Source of the DNA: Verrucomicrobiota bacterium
GTDB taxonomy: Bacteria; Verrucomicrobiota; Verrucomicrobiia; Chthoniobacterales; SZAS-18
Direction of reading: 5' to 3'
Length of the DNA: 60,981 nucleotides
NCBI GenBank assembly: GCA_018240025.1
Contig: JAFEGM010000074.1
Coordinates: 43,811 to 104,791 of the forward strand
The notes under the pieces were generated by a model. That model searched no databases, was not told where the DNA came from, and saw only the letters and a list, made by a program, of their open reading frames with translations. Of this stretch, positions 1-8,171 are shown piece by piece (positions within the stretch are counted from its first letter, which is position 1; the number at the start of each line of letters is the position of its first letter). Position numbers and translations under genes: made by a program.

Positions 1-2
1 CC

Positions 3-992
3 CGGACCAAGGCGCTGCCGGCGCCGCCCCGCTATTGGAAACCCGCGGTCGCCCAACCGGCCGCCGCGCGCCCGCTGGCCGGGGTGCGCATCGCGCTGGA
101 TCCCGGGCATCTCGGCGGCGCCTGGGCGCGGATGGAGGAACGCTGGTTCCAGCTCGAAGGCGGCACACCGGTCATGGAGGGCGAACTGACCCTCAAGGTG
201 GCGGAACTGCTCGCGCCCAAGCTCGAAGCGCTCGGCGCGGAGGTGCTCTGGGTGCGGCGCTCGAGCGAACCGGCCACGACGGAAAGACCCGACGACCTGC
301 GCGACCGGGCCCGCGCCGCGCTCAAAGAACGCGGCATCGCGGCTCCGCCGGAGAACTACACCAGCCCGGCCGATCCCGAGCGCGAGAAGTCGGTCGCGTG
401 GGAGGCCGAGCGCTTCTTCTACCGCCTCGGCGAAATCCGCGCCCGCGGCCGCAAGGTGAACGAGGACCTGAAGCCGGACCTGACCCTCTGCCTGCACTTC
501 AACGCCGAGGAATGGGGCGATCCGGCCAAGCCCAAGCTGATCGACCACCAGCATCTGCACATGCTGATCAACGGCAACTATTGGCCGACCGAGTTGCGCT
601 ACGACGATGTCCGCTTCGAACTGCTCCAGCGCCTGCTGCAGCGGGTGCACGAGGAGGAAATCCCGCTCGGCGAGAGCGTCGGCGCGGCGCTGCAGCGGGC
701 GACCGATCTCGACCCCTACGTTTACCCCAACGATCGCGCCCGCCGGGTGCGCCCGGCCTCGCTCGTCTGGGCGCGCAATCTCCTGGCCAATCGGCTGTAC
801 CGTTCGCCGGTGGTCTACTGCGAGCCCTACGTCATGAATTCGCTCGAAGGCCATGCCCGCATCCAAGCCGGCGACTACGAAGGACTCCGTGAAGTCGCCG
901 GCCAACCGCGCCCCAGCATTTTCCGCGAATACGCCCAAGCGGTGGCCGATGGCCTGGCATGGCACTACCGGAATCGTTCGTCGGCGCGCTGA
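3..992 (+). CDS. N-acetylmuramoyl-L-alanine amidase-like protein (5' partial)
   Basis: Probable zinc-dependent cell-wall amidase of the Amidase_3 type, which cleaves the MurNAc-L-Ala bond in the periplasm. The frame is open from the first bases of the window (…KALPAPPRYWKP…), so the true start lies upstream; the GTG at 84 is an internal codon rather than a convincing start. The core opens with RIALDPGHLGG, whose His is the expected first zinc ligand. A Glu-rich stretch follows (GELTLKVAE, a candidate second ligand), and the CLHFNAEEWG segment supplies the usual second His. The C-terminal part (FADGLAWHYR-like end) is complete. Assignment to the family is fairly good. The substrate, and whether a signal peptide exists, cannot be judged from the fragment. 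Confidence 0.72.
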   Translation, partial: RTKALPAPPRYWKPAVAQPAAARPLAGVRIALDPGHLGGAWARMEERWFQLEGGTPVMEGELTLKVAELLAPKLEALGAEVLWVRRSSEPATTERPDDLRDRARAALKERGIAAPPENYTSPADPEREKSVAWEAERFFYRLGEIRARGRKVNEDLKPDLTLCLHFNAEEWGDPAKPKLIDHQHLHMLINGNYWPTELRYDDVRFELLQRLLQRVHEEEIPLGESVGAALQRATDLDPYVYPNDRARRVRPASLVWARNLLANRLYRSPVVYCEPYVMNSLEGHARIQAGDYEGLREVAGQPRPSIFREYAQAVADGLAWHYRNRSSAR

Positions 993-1056
993 GCCCCGGA
1001 ATCGCCTTGCGAATTCGCAGTGAATTCGGTAATTGACAGTGAAGACTGCCAAAAAT

Positions 1057-1782
1057 ATGCGCCGCCTGGGACATTTTTCGCTCTGCCTGCTGGCCGCCGG
1101 ATTGCTCGCCGGAACCGCACCCGCGCAGCATTTCCTGCTCAATCAGATCGGGGACACGAGCGGCACGGTTACGCACATGCCGGGGGCTTGGTTCTCCCAG
1201 ACGGTGACTGACTTGCCGAACTTCTCGACCGCGCTGGTGGACGACTTTTTCGCCAATTCCTACGAACTCCGGCTCACAGCCGTGCAGGCCGCGGTCAGCA
1301 CCAACTCGGGGAGCAACAACTTCAACCTCGTCACGGGCTGGCGGGTCGAGATTTACAGTTCGGCGAGCGCGGCGGCCACCTCGCTGACCGGCGACGTCTT
1401 TTCGACCACCGTTGGAACCGGGGCGGTCACGCTGACCCCGTTCACCAATACGCCCTCCTTCGCCGACCAGCTCGTCAACATCCCGATCGACTTTGTCCTG
1501 CCCGGTGCCGGCACCTACTGGGTGGCGGTCATGCCGGTGGCGAACAGCACCGACTTCTTCCTGGTCAACAACTCGACCCTGCCGGGGAATCTCAACGCCG
1601 TACAGGGCAATCCAGGCGGAGGGTTCCCCTTCCCCGGAGGGCTGAATGCGACCAACAACAATGCGGCCTACGCCGTCGTGGCGGTGCCGGAGCCGGGCAC
1701 GTTGCTCGCTGGTCTCGCCGCCTCGGGCAGCGTGGCGCTCCTCTGGGCGCGTCGTCGGCGTGTTCCGGTCGCGGCCGCTTAA
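1057..1782 (+). CDS. PEP-CTERM sorting-domain protein
   Basis: Secreted protein of 241 residues with no recognisable catalytic domain. The ATG at 1057 gives an N-terminus RRLGHFSLCLLAAGLLAG…APAQ that is a clear signal peptide; an upstream TTG at 1033 would put eight polar residues before it and is less likely. The C-terminus is textbook PEP-CTERM: VPEPGT, a hydrophobic segment (LLAGLAASGSVALLW), then ARRRR. In this family an exosortase removes the tail and the protein goes to the surface or the extracellular matrix. The central part is rich in Asn, Thr, Ser and Phe, as in other choice-of-anchor proteins. No exosortase gene is present in the window. It converges on the acyltransferase gene with only 6 bp between them. 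Confidence 0.85.
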   Translation: MRRLGHFSLCLLAAGLLAGTAPAQHFLLNQIGDTSGTVTHMPGAWFSQTVTDLPNFSTALVDDFFANSYELRLTAVQAAVSTNSGSNNFNLVTGWRVEIYSSASAAATSLTGDVFSTTVGTGAVTLTPFTNTPSFADQLVNIPIDFVLPGAGTYWVAVMPVANSTDFFLVNNSTLPGNLNAVQGNPGGGFPFPGGLNATNNNAAYAVVAVPEPGTLLAGLAASGSVALLWARRRRVPVAAA

Positions 1783-1788
1783 GCGGTT

Positions 1789-2454
1789 TCAGGGCTTCAG
1801 CGTGACGGCCATCAGCGCCTGCTCCAGACGCAAGCGCTCGGCTTCGAAGGCCTCCTCGCTCTCGATTTCGCGGGGCACGCGCAGGCACGGCCCCAAGACG
1901 AGGCGGACTTTCGAGAATGGCTTCGGGATGCGGAAATTGTCCCAGGTTTTCAGCTCCCAATAGCGCTCGTATTCTGGGCTGAAGGGCATCAGTTCGCAGC
2001 GGGAAATCTGACCGATGGTTACAACGCCCGCCTTTAGGTGGTACTTCGGGCCGCGCGAGCCGTCGGGGGTGATGCCGATATCCTCGCCCCGCTTGAGGAC
2101 CGCCAGGATCTCCTTGATCGCCCCCAGACTGCGGCGCGACGGCGAGCCGCGGATCGCTTGGATGCCAAAGCGCTGGAGCAGTTCGGCCACCCAGGCGCCG
2201 TCCTTGCTCGTGCTGGTCATGGCCGCCCCACCGGGCCGCGGCAGAACCCGGGCCCGCATGTAGGGCACCTGGAGGAGGCGATTGTGCCAGAACATCCAGA
2301 CGACCGGATCGTGCGGCGCGCGCTCCCGCAGGCCGGCGCGGTCGTCGACCTCATACTTCAAAGTCCGGCAGATCCCCCGGACGAAGCCCGCCGCGGTTCC
2401 GCCCAGCAGGCGCTGAATCCGTGGAGGCGGCGGTTTGGGAGTCTCGGCGCTCAC
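1789..2454 (-). CDS. DUF374 family lysophospholipid acyltransferase-like protein
   Basis: Predicted acyltransferase of the DUF374 branch, 221 residues, probably involved in lipid or lipid A-like acylation at the inner membrane. Visible family features are WMFWHNRLLQVPY near residue 55, the SKDGAWVAELLQRFG segment, RGSPSRRSLGAIKEIL, and the ITPDGSRGPKY block that binds the phosphate of the acyl acceptor in related enzymes. The start is a GTG at 2454-2452 that overlaps the TGA of the upstream ubiX gene (GTGA), so the two are probably translationally coupled. The exact acyl acceptor is unknown. Confidence 0.78.
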   Translation of the reverse strand: MSAETPKPPPPRIQRLLGGTAAGFVRGICRTLKYEVDDRAGLRERAPHDPVVWMFWHNRLLQVPYMRARVLPRPGGAAMTSTSKDGAWVAELLQRFGIQAIRGSPSRRSLGAIKEILAVLKRGEDIGITPDGSRGPKYHLKAGVVTIGQISRCELMPFSPEYERYWELKTWDNFRIPKPFSKVRLVLGPCLRVPREIESEEAFEAERLRLEQALMAVTLKP

Positions 2455-3017
2455 TCAGGGGCGATCCGGGGTTCCTGCCAGCGCGGCGCATCCGTCACGG
2501 GCAGCCCGAGGTGGTCGAGCACCCGGAAGACGACGGTGTCGACCGCTTCCTCGATGGTCGCAGGCCGGTGGTAGAATCCGGGCATGGCCGGGATGACCGT
2601 CGCGCCAGCTTCGATGGCGGTCACCAGATTGCGCGCCTGGATCAGATTGAGCGGCGTCTCGCGCGGCACCAGGATCAGTTTGCGACGCTCCTTCAGGAAG
2701 ACGTCGGCGGCCCGCAGGAGCAGGTTCTCGCTGGTCCCGTGGACGATGCGCGCCAGGGTGCCCATGGAGCACGGTACGATGGCCATCGCATCGAAGTTGG
2801 TCGACCCGCTGGCGAACGGGACATTCATGGTCGCCTCGTTCTTGTGCTCCCGGATGCCCTCCGGGAGGCGCAGGCCGCCCAATTCCTCCGAGACCACCTG
2901 CCGGGCGTAGCGGCTCAGCAGCAGATGAACCTCGTGCTGGCGGCAGTCGATGCGGTCGAGCAGGCGCTGCAAATACAGCGCCCCGCTGGCTCCGGTGGCG
3001 GCGAGGACGAAACGCAT
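2451..3017 (-). CDS. ubiX: Flavin prenyltransferase UbiX
   Basis: Makes prenylated FMN from FMN and dimethylallyl phosphate, the cofactor of UbiD-type decarboxylases. The 188-residue length and the N-terminus RFVLAATGASGALYLQRLL match the family, as does the FASGSTNFDAMAIVPCSMGTLARI segment. The stretch RRKLILVPRETPLNLIQARNL is highly typical, as is PAMPGFYHRP near the end. No ubiD gene is in the window, so the decarboxylase it serves (ubiquinone or menaquinone synthesis, or another) is encoded elsewhere. It is the upstream gene of a two-gene unit with the DUF374 acyltransferase. Confidence 0.93.
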   Translation of the reverse strand: MRFVLAATGASGALYLQRLLDRIDCRQHEVHLLLSRYARQVVSEELGGLRLPEGIREHKNEATMNVPFASGSTNFDAMAIVPCSMGTLARIVHGTSENLLLRAADVFLKERRKLILVPRETPLNLIQARNLVTAIEAGATVIPAMPGFYHRPATIEEAVDTVVFRVLDHLGLPVTDAPRWQEPRIAPE

Positions 3018-3111
3018 GAGGAGGCTGGGACGCAGAGGTGTCGCACAGCAGGCCGCGAAGGCACGAAGAATTTGCCCCGGCCACCGTCACCGATGCTAGG
3101 CTGGAGGCCCC

Positions 3112-3981
3112 ATGGACCACGCCATCGCCCGGGTGCCGGGCACCACGTCGAACCTCGGCCCGGGCTACGATTGCCTCGGCCTCGCGCTCGGACTCTACAA
3201 CGAGGTTTCGGTGGCCCGCCGGCGTGGCCGACGCGACGCCCATGACATGGCGGACGCCGCGGCCGAGGCCTTCTTCCGCGCAGCCGAGGTCCGGCCGTTC
3301 GCGTTCGACTGGGCCATTCGCGGGGACGTGCCTATTTCCCGCGGGCTCGGCAGCAGCGTGACCCTGCGCCTCGGCGTCATGGCCGGGCTCAATGTGTTGG
3401 CCGGCGGCCCGCTCAGCCGGCAGGCGCTCTTCGAGCAGTGCAGCGCGCTGGAGGGGCATCCCGACAACGCCGCGCCGGCCACCTTCGGCGGTTTCAACAT
3501 CTGCGGGCCGGGCGGCGGCCAGCCGCTGCGGACGGTCGTGGATCCGCGCCTGCAGTTCGTGCTCCTGATCCCGGACTTCGAGATTCGCACTACGGAAGCC
3601 CGTCGCCTGCTCCCCGCCACCATCGACCGCCTGGCGGCCGTGCGCAGTTCCGGTCGGGCCTGCCGGGTGACCGCCGCGTTCGTCCAGCAGGACTACGCCG
3701 CCCTGCGCGGGCAGTTCCTCGACGAGGCCTTCCACGAACCGCACCGCCAGCCGCTCATCCCCTGCCTCCGCGAGGTCATCGCCGCGGGCGAGGCCGCCGG
3801 CGCGCTGGGCGGATTCCTCAGCGGCTCGGGTTCGACCATCTGCTGCCTGACCCTGAAATCGCCCCAGCGGGTGGCCACGGCGATGCTGCAGGCCGCCGGG
3901 ATGCCGGGCGCGAAGGCCATCGTGGCTTTGCCGGACAACCGCGGACTCGTGGTGAAAGCGGTTAAGGAGATACCAAATTGA
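3112..3981 (+). CDS. thrB: Homoserine kinase (GHMP family)
   Basis: Phosphorylates homoserine with ATP in threonine biosynthesis. The 289-residue protein opens with ARVPGTTSNLGPGYDCLGLALGLYN, which is the ThrB signature. It has the GHMP ATP-binding loop PISRGLGSS at residues 74-82, and LEGHPDNAAPATFGGF in the middle. The late GGFLSGSGSTICC segment is the third GHMP motif. It is slightly shorter than typical homoserine kinases, which run to about 300 residues. The last codons and stop (…EIPN*) lie inside a dispersed AT-rich repeat, so the extreme C-terminus was probably supplied by that element. No other threonine genes are adjacent. Confidence 0.9.
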   Translation: MDHAIARVPGTTSNLGPGYDCLGLALGLYNEVSVARRRGRRDAHDMADAAAEAFFRAAEVRPFAFDWAIRGDVPISRGLGSSVTLRLGVMAGLNVLAGGPLSRQALFEQCSALEGHPDNAAPATFGGFNICGPGGGQPLRTVVDPRLQFVLLIPDFEIRTTEARRLLPATIDRLAAVRSSGRACRVTAAFVQQDYAALRGQFLDEAFHEPHRQPLIPCLREVIAAGEAAGALGGFLSGSGSTICCLTLKSPQRVATAMLQAAGMPGAKAIVALPDNRGLVVKAVKEIPN

Positions 3982-4022
3982 CCGAATTCAGCCAAATTAA
4001 CCAAAGGATTTGGTTAGTTTGG
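3969..4022. repeat. AT-rich palindromic intergenic element, copy 1
   Basis: Begins with GATACCAAATTG at 3969-3980 inside the last codons of thrB. It continues into a near-perfect hairpin with arms 3992-4005 and 4009-4022 (CCAAATTAACCAAA against TTTGGTTAGTTTGG, one G-T mismatch, 3-base loop). The composition is strikingly AT-rich against the local GC. The same GATACCAAATTG motif opens the element at 57879. It lies between the convergent thrB and hemQ genes and could act as a bidirectional terminator, although no U-tract follows the stem. Confidence 0.7.
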
Positions 4023-4057
4023 GAGAATCGGTCCTTTCGTATCTTCGGGCGTCCGGC

Positions 4058-4879
4058 TCAGGCTCCCAGCCGCGCCAGTACTTCCTCGGCCGGCAGCTGG
4101 ATGCCGATGTAGAAGGGGCCGAACTCGGCGTACTCGGCACTGACTTCGTCGAAGCGCATTTCGTACACGATGCCCTTCACCATGGCCGGGTCGTGCGCGA
4201 TCAGGGTCACGCCCCACTCCCAGTCGTCGAGACCGGTGCAGCCGGTGATGAGCTGGCGGACCTTGCCGGCCCAGCGGCGACCGACCCGGGCGTGGCCGCC
4301 CATGAGCTTGCGGCGCTCTTCGAAGGAGGTGGCGTACCAATTCTGACCCGGCACCCGGCGCTTCATCATGGGGTAAAAGCAGAGCACCGGCCAATTCGGG
4401 TCCATGTTCGGATAGAGCCGGTCCTTACCGTACTTCTCCATCCGGGTGCGGAAATCGACCAACCCCGCCTCGAACTCGGCGCTGCCGCGCTCGAGCTTCT
4501 TCTCTCCGAGCAGCGTCTCCTGGATGTATTCCTCTTCCGTGGTGGTGTATTCGCTCCGCTCGGTCTGGGAGAGGAAATGATAGACCGGCGTCAGGACATC
4601 GGGGCCCAGGCTGCGGGAGAGCAGCTTCGAAAATCGATCCGCGTCCTGCAGATCCGGCGTCAGGAGCATGAAGCCCAGATCGGCCTTGGGCGTGACCACA
4701 CTGAAGACCAGGAGCTGGGTCTGCGGATGCGAGCGCACCCGCTCGATGGCGGCCAGCAGCCCGGCCTTGCCCGCGGCCCGCTGGGCGTCATCGAAATTGG
4801 CCCAGACGGCCTGTTCGAACCGGTAATAGGCGTGCACGACGTGCAAGCCTTCGAAGGGAGGGAGGGGTTTCGTTTCCAC
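4058..4879 (-). CDS. hemQ: Heme-dependent peroxidase / coproheme decarboxylase (HemQ, chlorite dismutase family)
   Basis: Predicted to decarboxylate Fe-coproporphyrin to heme b using peroxide, the last step of the coproporphyrin-dependent heme pathway; it belongs to the chlorite dismutase superfamily. The C-terminal half carries the diagnostic run YPMMKRR (169-175), QNWYATSFEERRKLMGGHARVGRR and GCTGLDDWEWGVTL. His196 in LMGGH is the expected proximal heme ligand, and Tyr156 in LYPNM is a candidate for the radical Tyr. Chlorite dismutases proper have an Arg/Phe distal site that I do not see, so HemQ is preferred. Length (273) is slightly above the usual 230-250. The gene lies 75 bp downstream of the phosphatase gene on the same strand. 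Confidence 0.85.
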   Translation of the reverse strand: METKPLPPFEGLHVVHAYYRFEQAVWANFDDAQRAAGKAGLLAAIERVRSHPQTQLLVFSVVTPKADLGFMLLTPDLQDADRFSKLLSRSLGPDVLTPVYHFLSQTERSEYTTTEEEYIQETLLGEKKLERGSAEFEAGLVDFRTRMEKYGKDRLYPNMDPNWPVLCFYPMMKRRVPGQNWYATSFEERRKLMGGHARVGRRWAGKVRQLITGCTGLDDWEWGVTLIAHDPAMVKGIVYEMRFDEVSAEYAEFGPFYIGIQLPAEEVLARLGA

Positions 4880-4954
4880 AGAGAATGGCCTGCACTATCC
4901 CCGGATTCTGCGGCCTGCGCACCGACTTTTGCCGAAGTTCGCGCCCGGATTGCC

Positions 4955-5740
4955 TCAGGGCTGCAGTTCCAACGCTCCCCCCACCCAGCGCGCCTGGGCG
5001 ATCGACTCCACGGCGCCGCTCTGGGCGGCCACGGAGTACTTCTCGTGACCGGCCTTCGGAGTCAGGCGGACCACTCCGCCGGCTGCTTCCACGAGAGGAA
5101 TGCCGGCGGCCACGTCCCAGAGACTGATGCCAGGCTCCATGTAGGCATCGATCCGCCCGCAGGCCACATACGCCATGGCCAGGGCGGCGCTGCCCATAAA
5201 GCGGCATTTGCGGGCCTCGTCGATCATCCGAAGCATGATGGGCAGAGCATTGGCTTTGGCCTCGGTCGTGCGGGAAAGACCCACGATCACCACCGCCTCG
5301 CCCAGGGTGCGGCGCTGGGCCACGCGGATGGGGCTGCCGTTCAGGCGGGGAATGCCGTCGCTCTCGTCGTAGCTCCAGATTTCCCGGGTGTTGGGATCGT
5401 AGATGACCCCGGTGACCACCTTACCGGCCCGGCGGAGGGCAATGGAAACGCACCAGTGGGGGATGCCGTAGAAGAAATTCACGGTGCCGTCCAGCGGGTC
5501 GACCACCCACTGATGGTCGCTGTCGGGATTGCCACCGATCCCCTCTTCCCCAAACAGGGCATGGTCCGGGAAGGCCGACTGCAGGTCGGAGAAGATCATC
5601 TCCTGTGCCTGCTCGTCCAGCTGGAGCTTGATGTCGTGGGCCGTGGTCTGGTTGACCACGATCGTCTGGCCGACGTGGGAACGGAGGAAATCTCCCGCCC
5701 GGGTGGCGGCGGCGAGGGCGATCTGAAGGTGCTGCTCCAT
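4955..5740 (-). CDS. Inositol monophosphatase family protein (SuhB-like)
   Basis: Mg2+-dependent phosphatase of the IMPase/FBPase fold, 261 residues, the normal family length. Metal ligands are visible: Glu65-Glu66 in FGEEG, the DPLDGT motif at 81-86 followed by VNFFYGIP, and the second signature SLWDVAAG with Asp209. GDFLRSHVG and the Thr/Asp-rich stretch TTAHDIKLQLD fit the substrate lid. Candidate substrates include inositol-1-phosphate, PAP and histidinol phosphate; the sequence alone does not decide. The gene begins downstream of the histone-like gene, from which it is separated by a strong terminator. Confidence 0.87.
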   Translation of the reverse strand: MEQHLQIALAAATRAGDFLRSHVGQTIVVNQTTAHDIKLQLDEQAQEMIFSDLQSAFPDHALFGEEGIGGNPDSDHQWVVDPLDGTVNFFYGIPHWCVSIALRRAGKVVTGVIYDPNTREIWSYDESDGIPRLNGSPIRVAQRRTLGEAVVIVGLSRTTEAKANALPIMLRMIDEARKCRFMGSAALAMAYVACGRIDAYMEPGISLWDVAAGIPLVEAAGGVVRLTPKAGHEKYSVAAQSGAVESIAQARWVGGALELQP

Positions 5741-5889
5741 GGGATGTGCGACGAAACCGGCCCCATGGATGCCACAGAACGCCGGGTTGTCGCGCCGGGG
5801 AGCGCAGAATCGCGACCGTACTATATAGATGCTCTCCTGCGCCCGGAGCCGGCAAGCGACCCATTTCTGAGTAGTTTACTCTGGCGCGC

Positions 5890-5932
5890 ACCCAAAAGAA
5901 ATCGGGGGAGGGAAATGAATCCCTCCCCCGAT
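5890..5932 (-). terminator. Rho-independent terminator of the histone-like gene
   Basis: A perfect 12-bp stem (5901-5912 with 5921-5932, ATCGGGGGAGGG paired to CCCTCCCCCGAT) with an 8-base loop. Read on the minus strand it is followed by TTTCTTTTGGG, a U-rich tract. It sits 46 bp past the stop of the Lys/Ala-rich protein. A second perfect 8-bp hairpin (5948-5955 with 5962-5969) stands between it and that gene. The plus-strand side has no T-run, so the orientation is clear. Confidence 0.85.
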
Positions 5933-5978
5933 CGAGCGTTTGCCGGGGACCCGCGCGCGAACGCGGGTCGTTGCAGCC

Positions 5979-6194
5979 TTACGCCGCAGGAGCCGCGGGA
6001 GCGGCAGCCTTCTTGGCAGGGGCCTTCTTGGCCGGGGCCTTCTTGGCCGGGGCGGCCTTCTTGGCAGCAGGCTTCTTGGCAGCCTTCGCCTTCGGAGCGG
6101 CCTTCTTGGCCGGGGCGGCCTTCTTGGCCGGGGCTTTCTTGGCCGGGGCGGCCTTCTTAGCAGCGGGTTTCTTAGCAGCTTTCTTTACGGGCAT
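5979..6194 (-). CDS. Histone H1-like Lys/Ala/Pro-rich DNA-binding protein
   Basis: A 71-residue protein made almost entirely of AAKK, PAKK and APAKK units, like the C-terminal tail of eukaryotic histone H1 and bacterial Hc1/AlgP-type proteins. Such proteins bind DNA non-specifically and condense the nucleoid. The ATG at 6194 gives MPVKKAAKKP, with AAAGGGG about 12 bases upstream. A GTG four codons earlier (6206) is a weaker alternative because it abuts that Shine-Dalgarno-like run. The coding DNA is itself a string of near-identical repeats (ggccttcttggccgggg on the plus strand), so the length is likely to vary between strains. It is monocistronic, flanked by a strong terminator. Confidence 0.8.
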   Translation of the reverse strand: MPVKKAAKKPAAKKAAPAKKAPAKKAAPAKKAAPKAKAAKKPAAKKAAPAKKAPAKKAPAKKAAAPAAPAA

Positions 6195-6298
6195 GGTGGA
6201 TGTCACCCCTTTCTATCCGCAGTAGCGGAGCTGATTGCGTTGAGCGGAATCGTCCGGCTCATGCGGCGGAGTAAGAGGAGAATGCAGGGGGCGGTCAA

Positions 6299-6940
6299 CT
6301 ACATTTTGTATCGAGCGCCCAGAAGCGAGAGCAACTGAGCGGCGATTTGTGTCTTTGGGGCGTTTGTAAATGACACTTCGTCGCCCTCACGAAAGAGCAC
6401 TGTCACTTCGTTATTGTCACTCGCGAAACCAGCATCCATGCGGCTGACATCATTTACGACAATCGCATCGCAGCCCTTGCGCGACAGTTTCTCCCGTGCA
6501 TGCCCGAGTACACGATTTGTCTCGGCGGCAAATCCAACGACCCGAAATTTTTTTTTCGGAAAATTCAGCGAAGCGAGGATGTCGCGGGTGGAAACGAGCT
6601 CGAGCGTGAGCGTTTCGCATCCCTCTTTTTTGATTTTTTGCTCCGCCACGTCGGCGATTTTGTAGTCGGCAACGGCCGCGCAAAGGATGGCGAGATCGAT
6701 CCCTTCGAGGTGCGCGTGCACCGCTTCGTACATCTCGTCGCTCGTCGTCACGCGGATCGTCCGCGCCACGCCGCGGGGCGCTGCGAGGCACACCGGACCG
6801 CTGATCAGCGTGACCTCGTCGCCCCGCGCGACCGCCGCCTCGGCGAGGGCGTAGCCCATTTTGCCCGAGGAGCGATTGCCGATGAACCGCACAGGATCGA
6901 TAGGCTCGTGCGTGGGACCCGCGGTGATGAGGACTTGCAT
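6299..6940 (-). CDS. coaB: Stand-alone phosphopantothenoylcysteine synthetase (CoaB domain)
   Basis: Joins 4'-phosphopantothenate to cysteine in coenzyme A synthesis. The N-terminus VLITAGPTHEPIDPVRFIGNRSSGKMGYALAEAA is the CoaB nucleotide-binding and dimer motif. CAAVADYK and the KKKFRVVGFAAET segment (the Lys of the KxKK-like loop) follow, and VVNDVSRMDAGFASDNNEV closes the domain. The protein has 213 residues and starts directly with this domain. The CoaC decarboxylase half found in most bacterial Dfp proteins is absent and not adjacent. The distal half (about 6300-6680) is visibly AT-richer than its neighbours, with a run of eight Ts on the plus strand near 6549. It is divergent from the esterase gene at 7027. 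Confidence 0.9.
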   Translation of the reverse strand: MQVLITAGPTHEPIDPVRFIGNRSSGKMGYALAEAAVARGDEVTLISGPVCLAAPRGVARTIRVTTSDEMYEAVHAHLEGIDLAILCAAVADYKIADVAEQKIKKEGCETLTLELVSTRDILASLNFPKKKFRVVGFAAETNRVLGHAREKLSRKGCDAIVVNDVSRMDAGFASDNNEVTVLFREGDEVSFTNAPKTQIAAQLLSLLGARYKM

Positions 6941-7026
6941 TGGTCAACCAACGACACGCGCGCCGCGGCGCAAACAGCCACGGATTCGACCTGACCGCGC
7001 GGCCCCACCCTGCTATCGCGATCGCC

Positions 7027-8043
7027 ATGAGCCCGCGCCTCGCCCGTCTGTTCCGCTGGGTGCTTTGGAGCGTGGTCCTGCTCGCCGCGCTGGCGGGAGC
7101 GATCGTGCTGGCCTTCACCTTCAGCCCGTGGCCGGCGGCTCTGCTGGTGCGGCGGGCGTTCGACGAGGAGGGCTGGAAGGTCTCGCGCGCCTTGGCCAAA
7201 CACGTGCCGAAAGACGTCTCCGAGTTGCTGAACGAGAGCTACGACCCCACCTCAGCGAGCGCGCGGCTCGATGTCTTCGCGCCCAGCGCCAGCGCGCCGC
7301 GCGCCCTTCCCACCATTGTCTGGACCCATGGCGGCGGCTGGGTCTCCGGCAGCAAGGACCAGATCGCCAACTACGCCCGTATTCTCGCCGGACGGGGCTT
7401 CACGGTCGTGACCGTGGGCTATCGGATCGCGCCTGGCGCGACCTACCCGGGCCCCGTGCGGCAGGTCAATGCGGCGCTCGGCCACGTGCTGCGCGAGGCG
7501 GCGAGATACCGCGTAGATCCCGACCGCATCTTCCTGGCCGGCGACTCCGCCGGTGCCCACATTTCCGCGCAGGTGGCGAATGTCGCCACCGTGGCCTCGT
7601 ATGCCGAAGCGTTGGGCGTCCAGCCGGCGCTGACGCGTCGGCAGCTGCGCGGCGTGCTGCTCTTCTGCGGTCCGTTCGATGTCGGAATGGCCGAGCTGAA
7701 CGGGCCGTTCGCCAATTTCCTGCGCACGGTGCTTTGGTCGTACAGCGGCACAAAGGACTTCCAGAGCCACGAGCCGTTCCGCACCGCGTCGATCATCAAC
7801 TACGTCACCACCGACTTCCCGCCCGCTTTTATCACGGTGGGCAACGCGGATCCGCTGCGCCCACATTCCGAGAAGTTGGCCCGCAAGCTCACGGACCTCG
7901 GTGCCAGCGTCGAGACGCTCTTCTTTCCGGCCGATCATCAGCCGGCCCTCGGGCACGAATATCAGTTCAACCTCGATCTGCCCGAAGCCCGCGAGGCGCT
8001 GGAGGCGGCTGAACGCTTCATCCGGGTCCGCGCGGGTGGCTGA
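7027..8043 (+). CDS. Membrane-anchored alpha/beta-hydrolase (HSL/esterase family)
   Basis: A 338-residue esterase-lipase of the hormone-sensitive-lipase type. An N-terminal hydrophobic segment (residues about 10-32, WVLWSVVLLAALAGAIVLAF) suggests a signal anchor facing the periplasm. The oxyanion motif HGGGW is at 101-105 and the nucleophile elbow GDSAG at 172-176 (Ser174). GNADPLRPHS supplies the probable Asp and PADHQPALGHEY the catalytic His. The ATG at 7027 is preferred over a TTG at 6940, which would put 29 polar residues before the anchor and overlap the coaB start. The substrate is unknown; small acyl or acetyl esters are likely. Confidence 0.85.
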   Translation: MSPRLARLFRWVLWSVVLLAALAGAIVLAFTFSPWPAALLVRRAFDEEGWKVSRALAKHVPKDVSELLNESYDPTSASARLDVFAPSASAPRALPTIVWTHGGGWVSGSKDQIANYARILAGRGFTVVTVGYRIAPGATYPGPVRQVNAALGHVLREAARYRVDPDRIFLAGDSAGAHISAQVANVATVASYAEALGVQPALTRRQLRGVLLFCGPFDVGMAELNGPFANFLRTVLWSYSGTKDFQSHEPFRTASIINYVTTDFPPAFITVGNADPLRPHSEKLARKLTDLGASVETLFFPADHQPALGHEYQFNLDLPEAREALEAAERFIRVRAGG

Positions 8044-8171
8044 GTTGGCCGGATTTCCTGGCGTCGCTGGGGCAATTTTCAGGTGCCAAGCCGGCCGTCC
8101 GCAGTTAGTTTCGCCTTCACCCGCATTCCTGCGGCCGCCCTCTTTTCCTCACGAATCCAACCCGCTCCCGT

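Noticed and set aside
1031..1056. TTGACA-like promoter box before the first PEP-CTERM gene
   Set aside because: No matching -10 box lies at a sensible distance before the ATG at 1057.
4010..6160. 716-residue plus-strand frame
   Set aside because: Antisense to hemQ, the inositol phosphatase and the histone-like gene; the end (PSWPGRPSW) is the reverse of the AAKK repeats.
6940..7026. Upstream TTG start for the esterase
   Set aside because: It would add 29 polar residues before the membrane anchor and overlap the divergent coaB start; the ATG at 7027 is cleaner.
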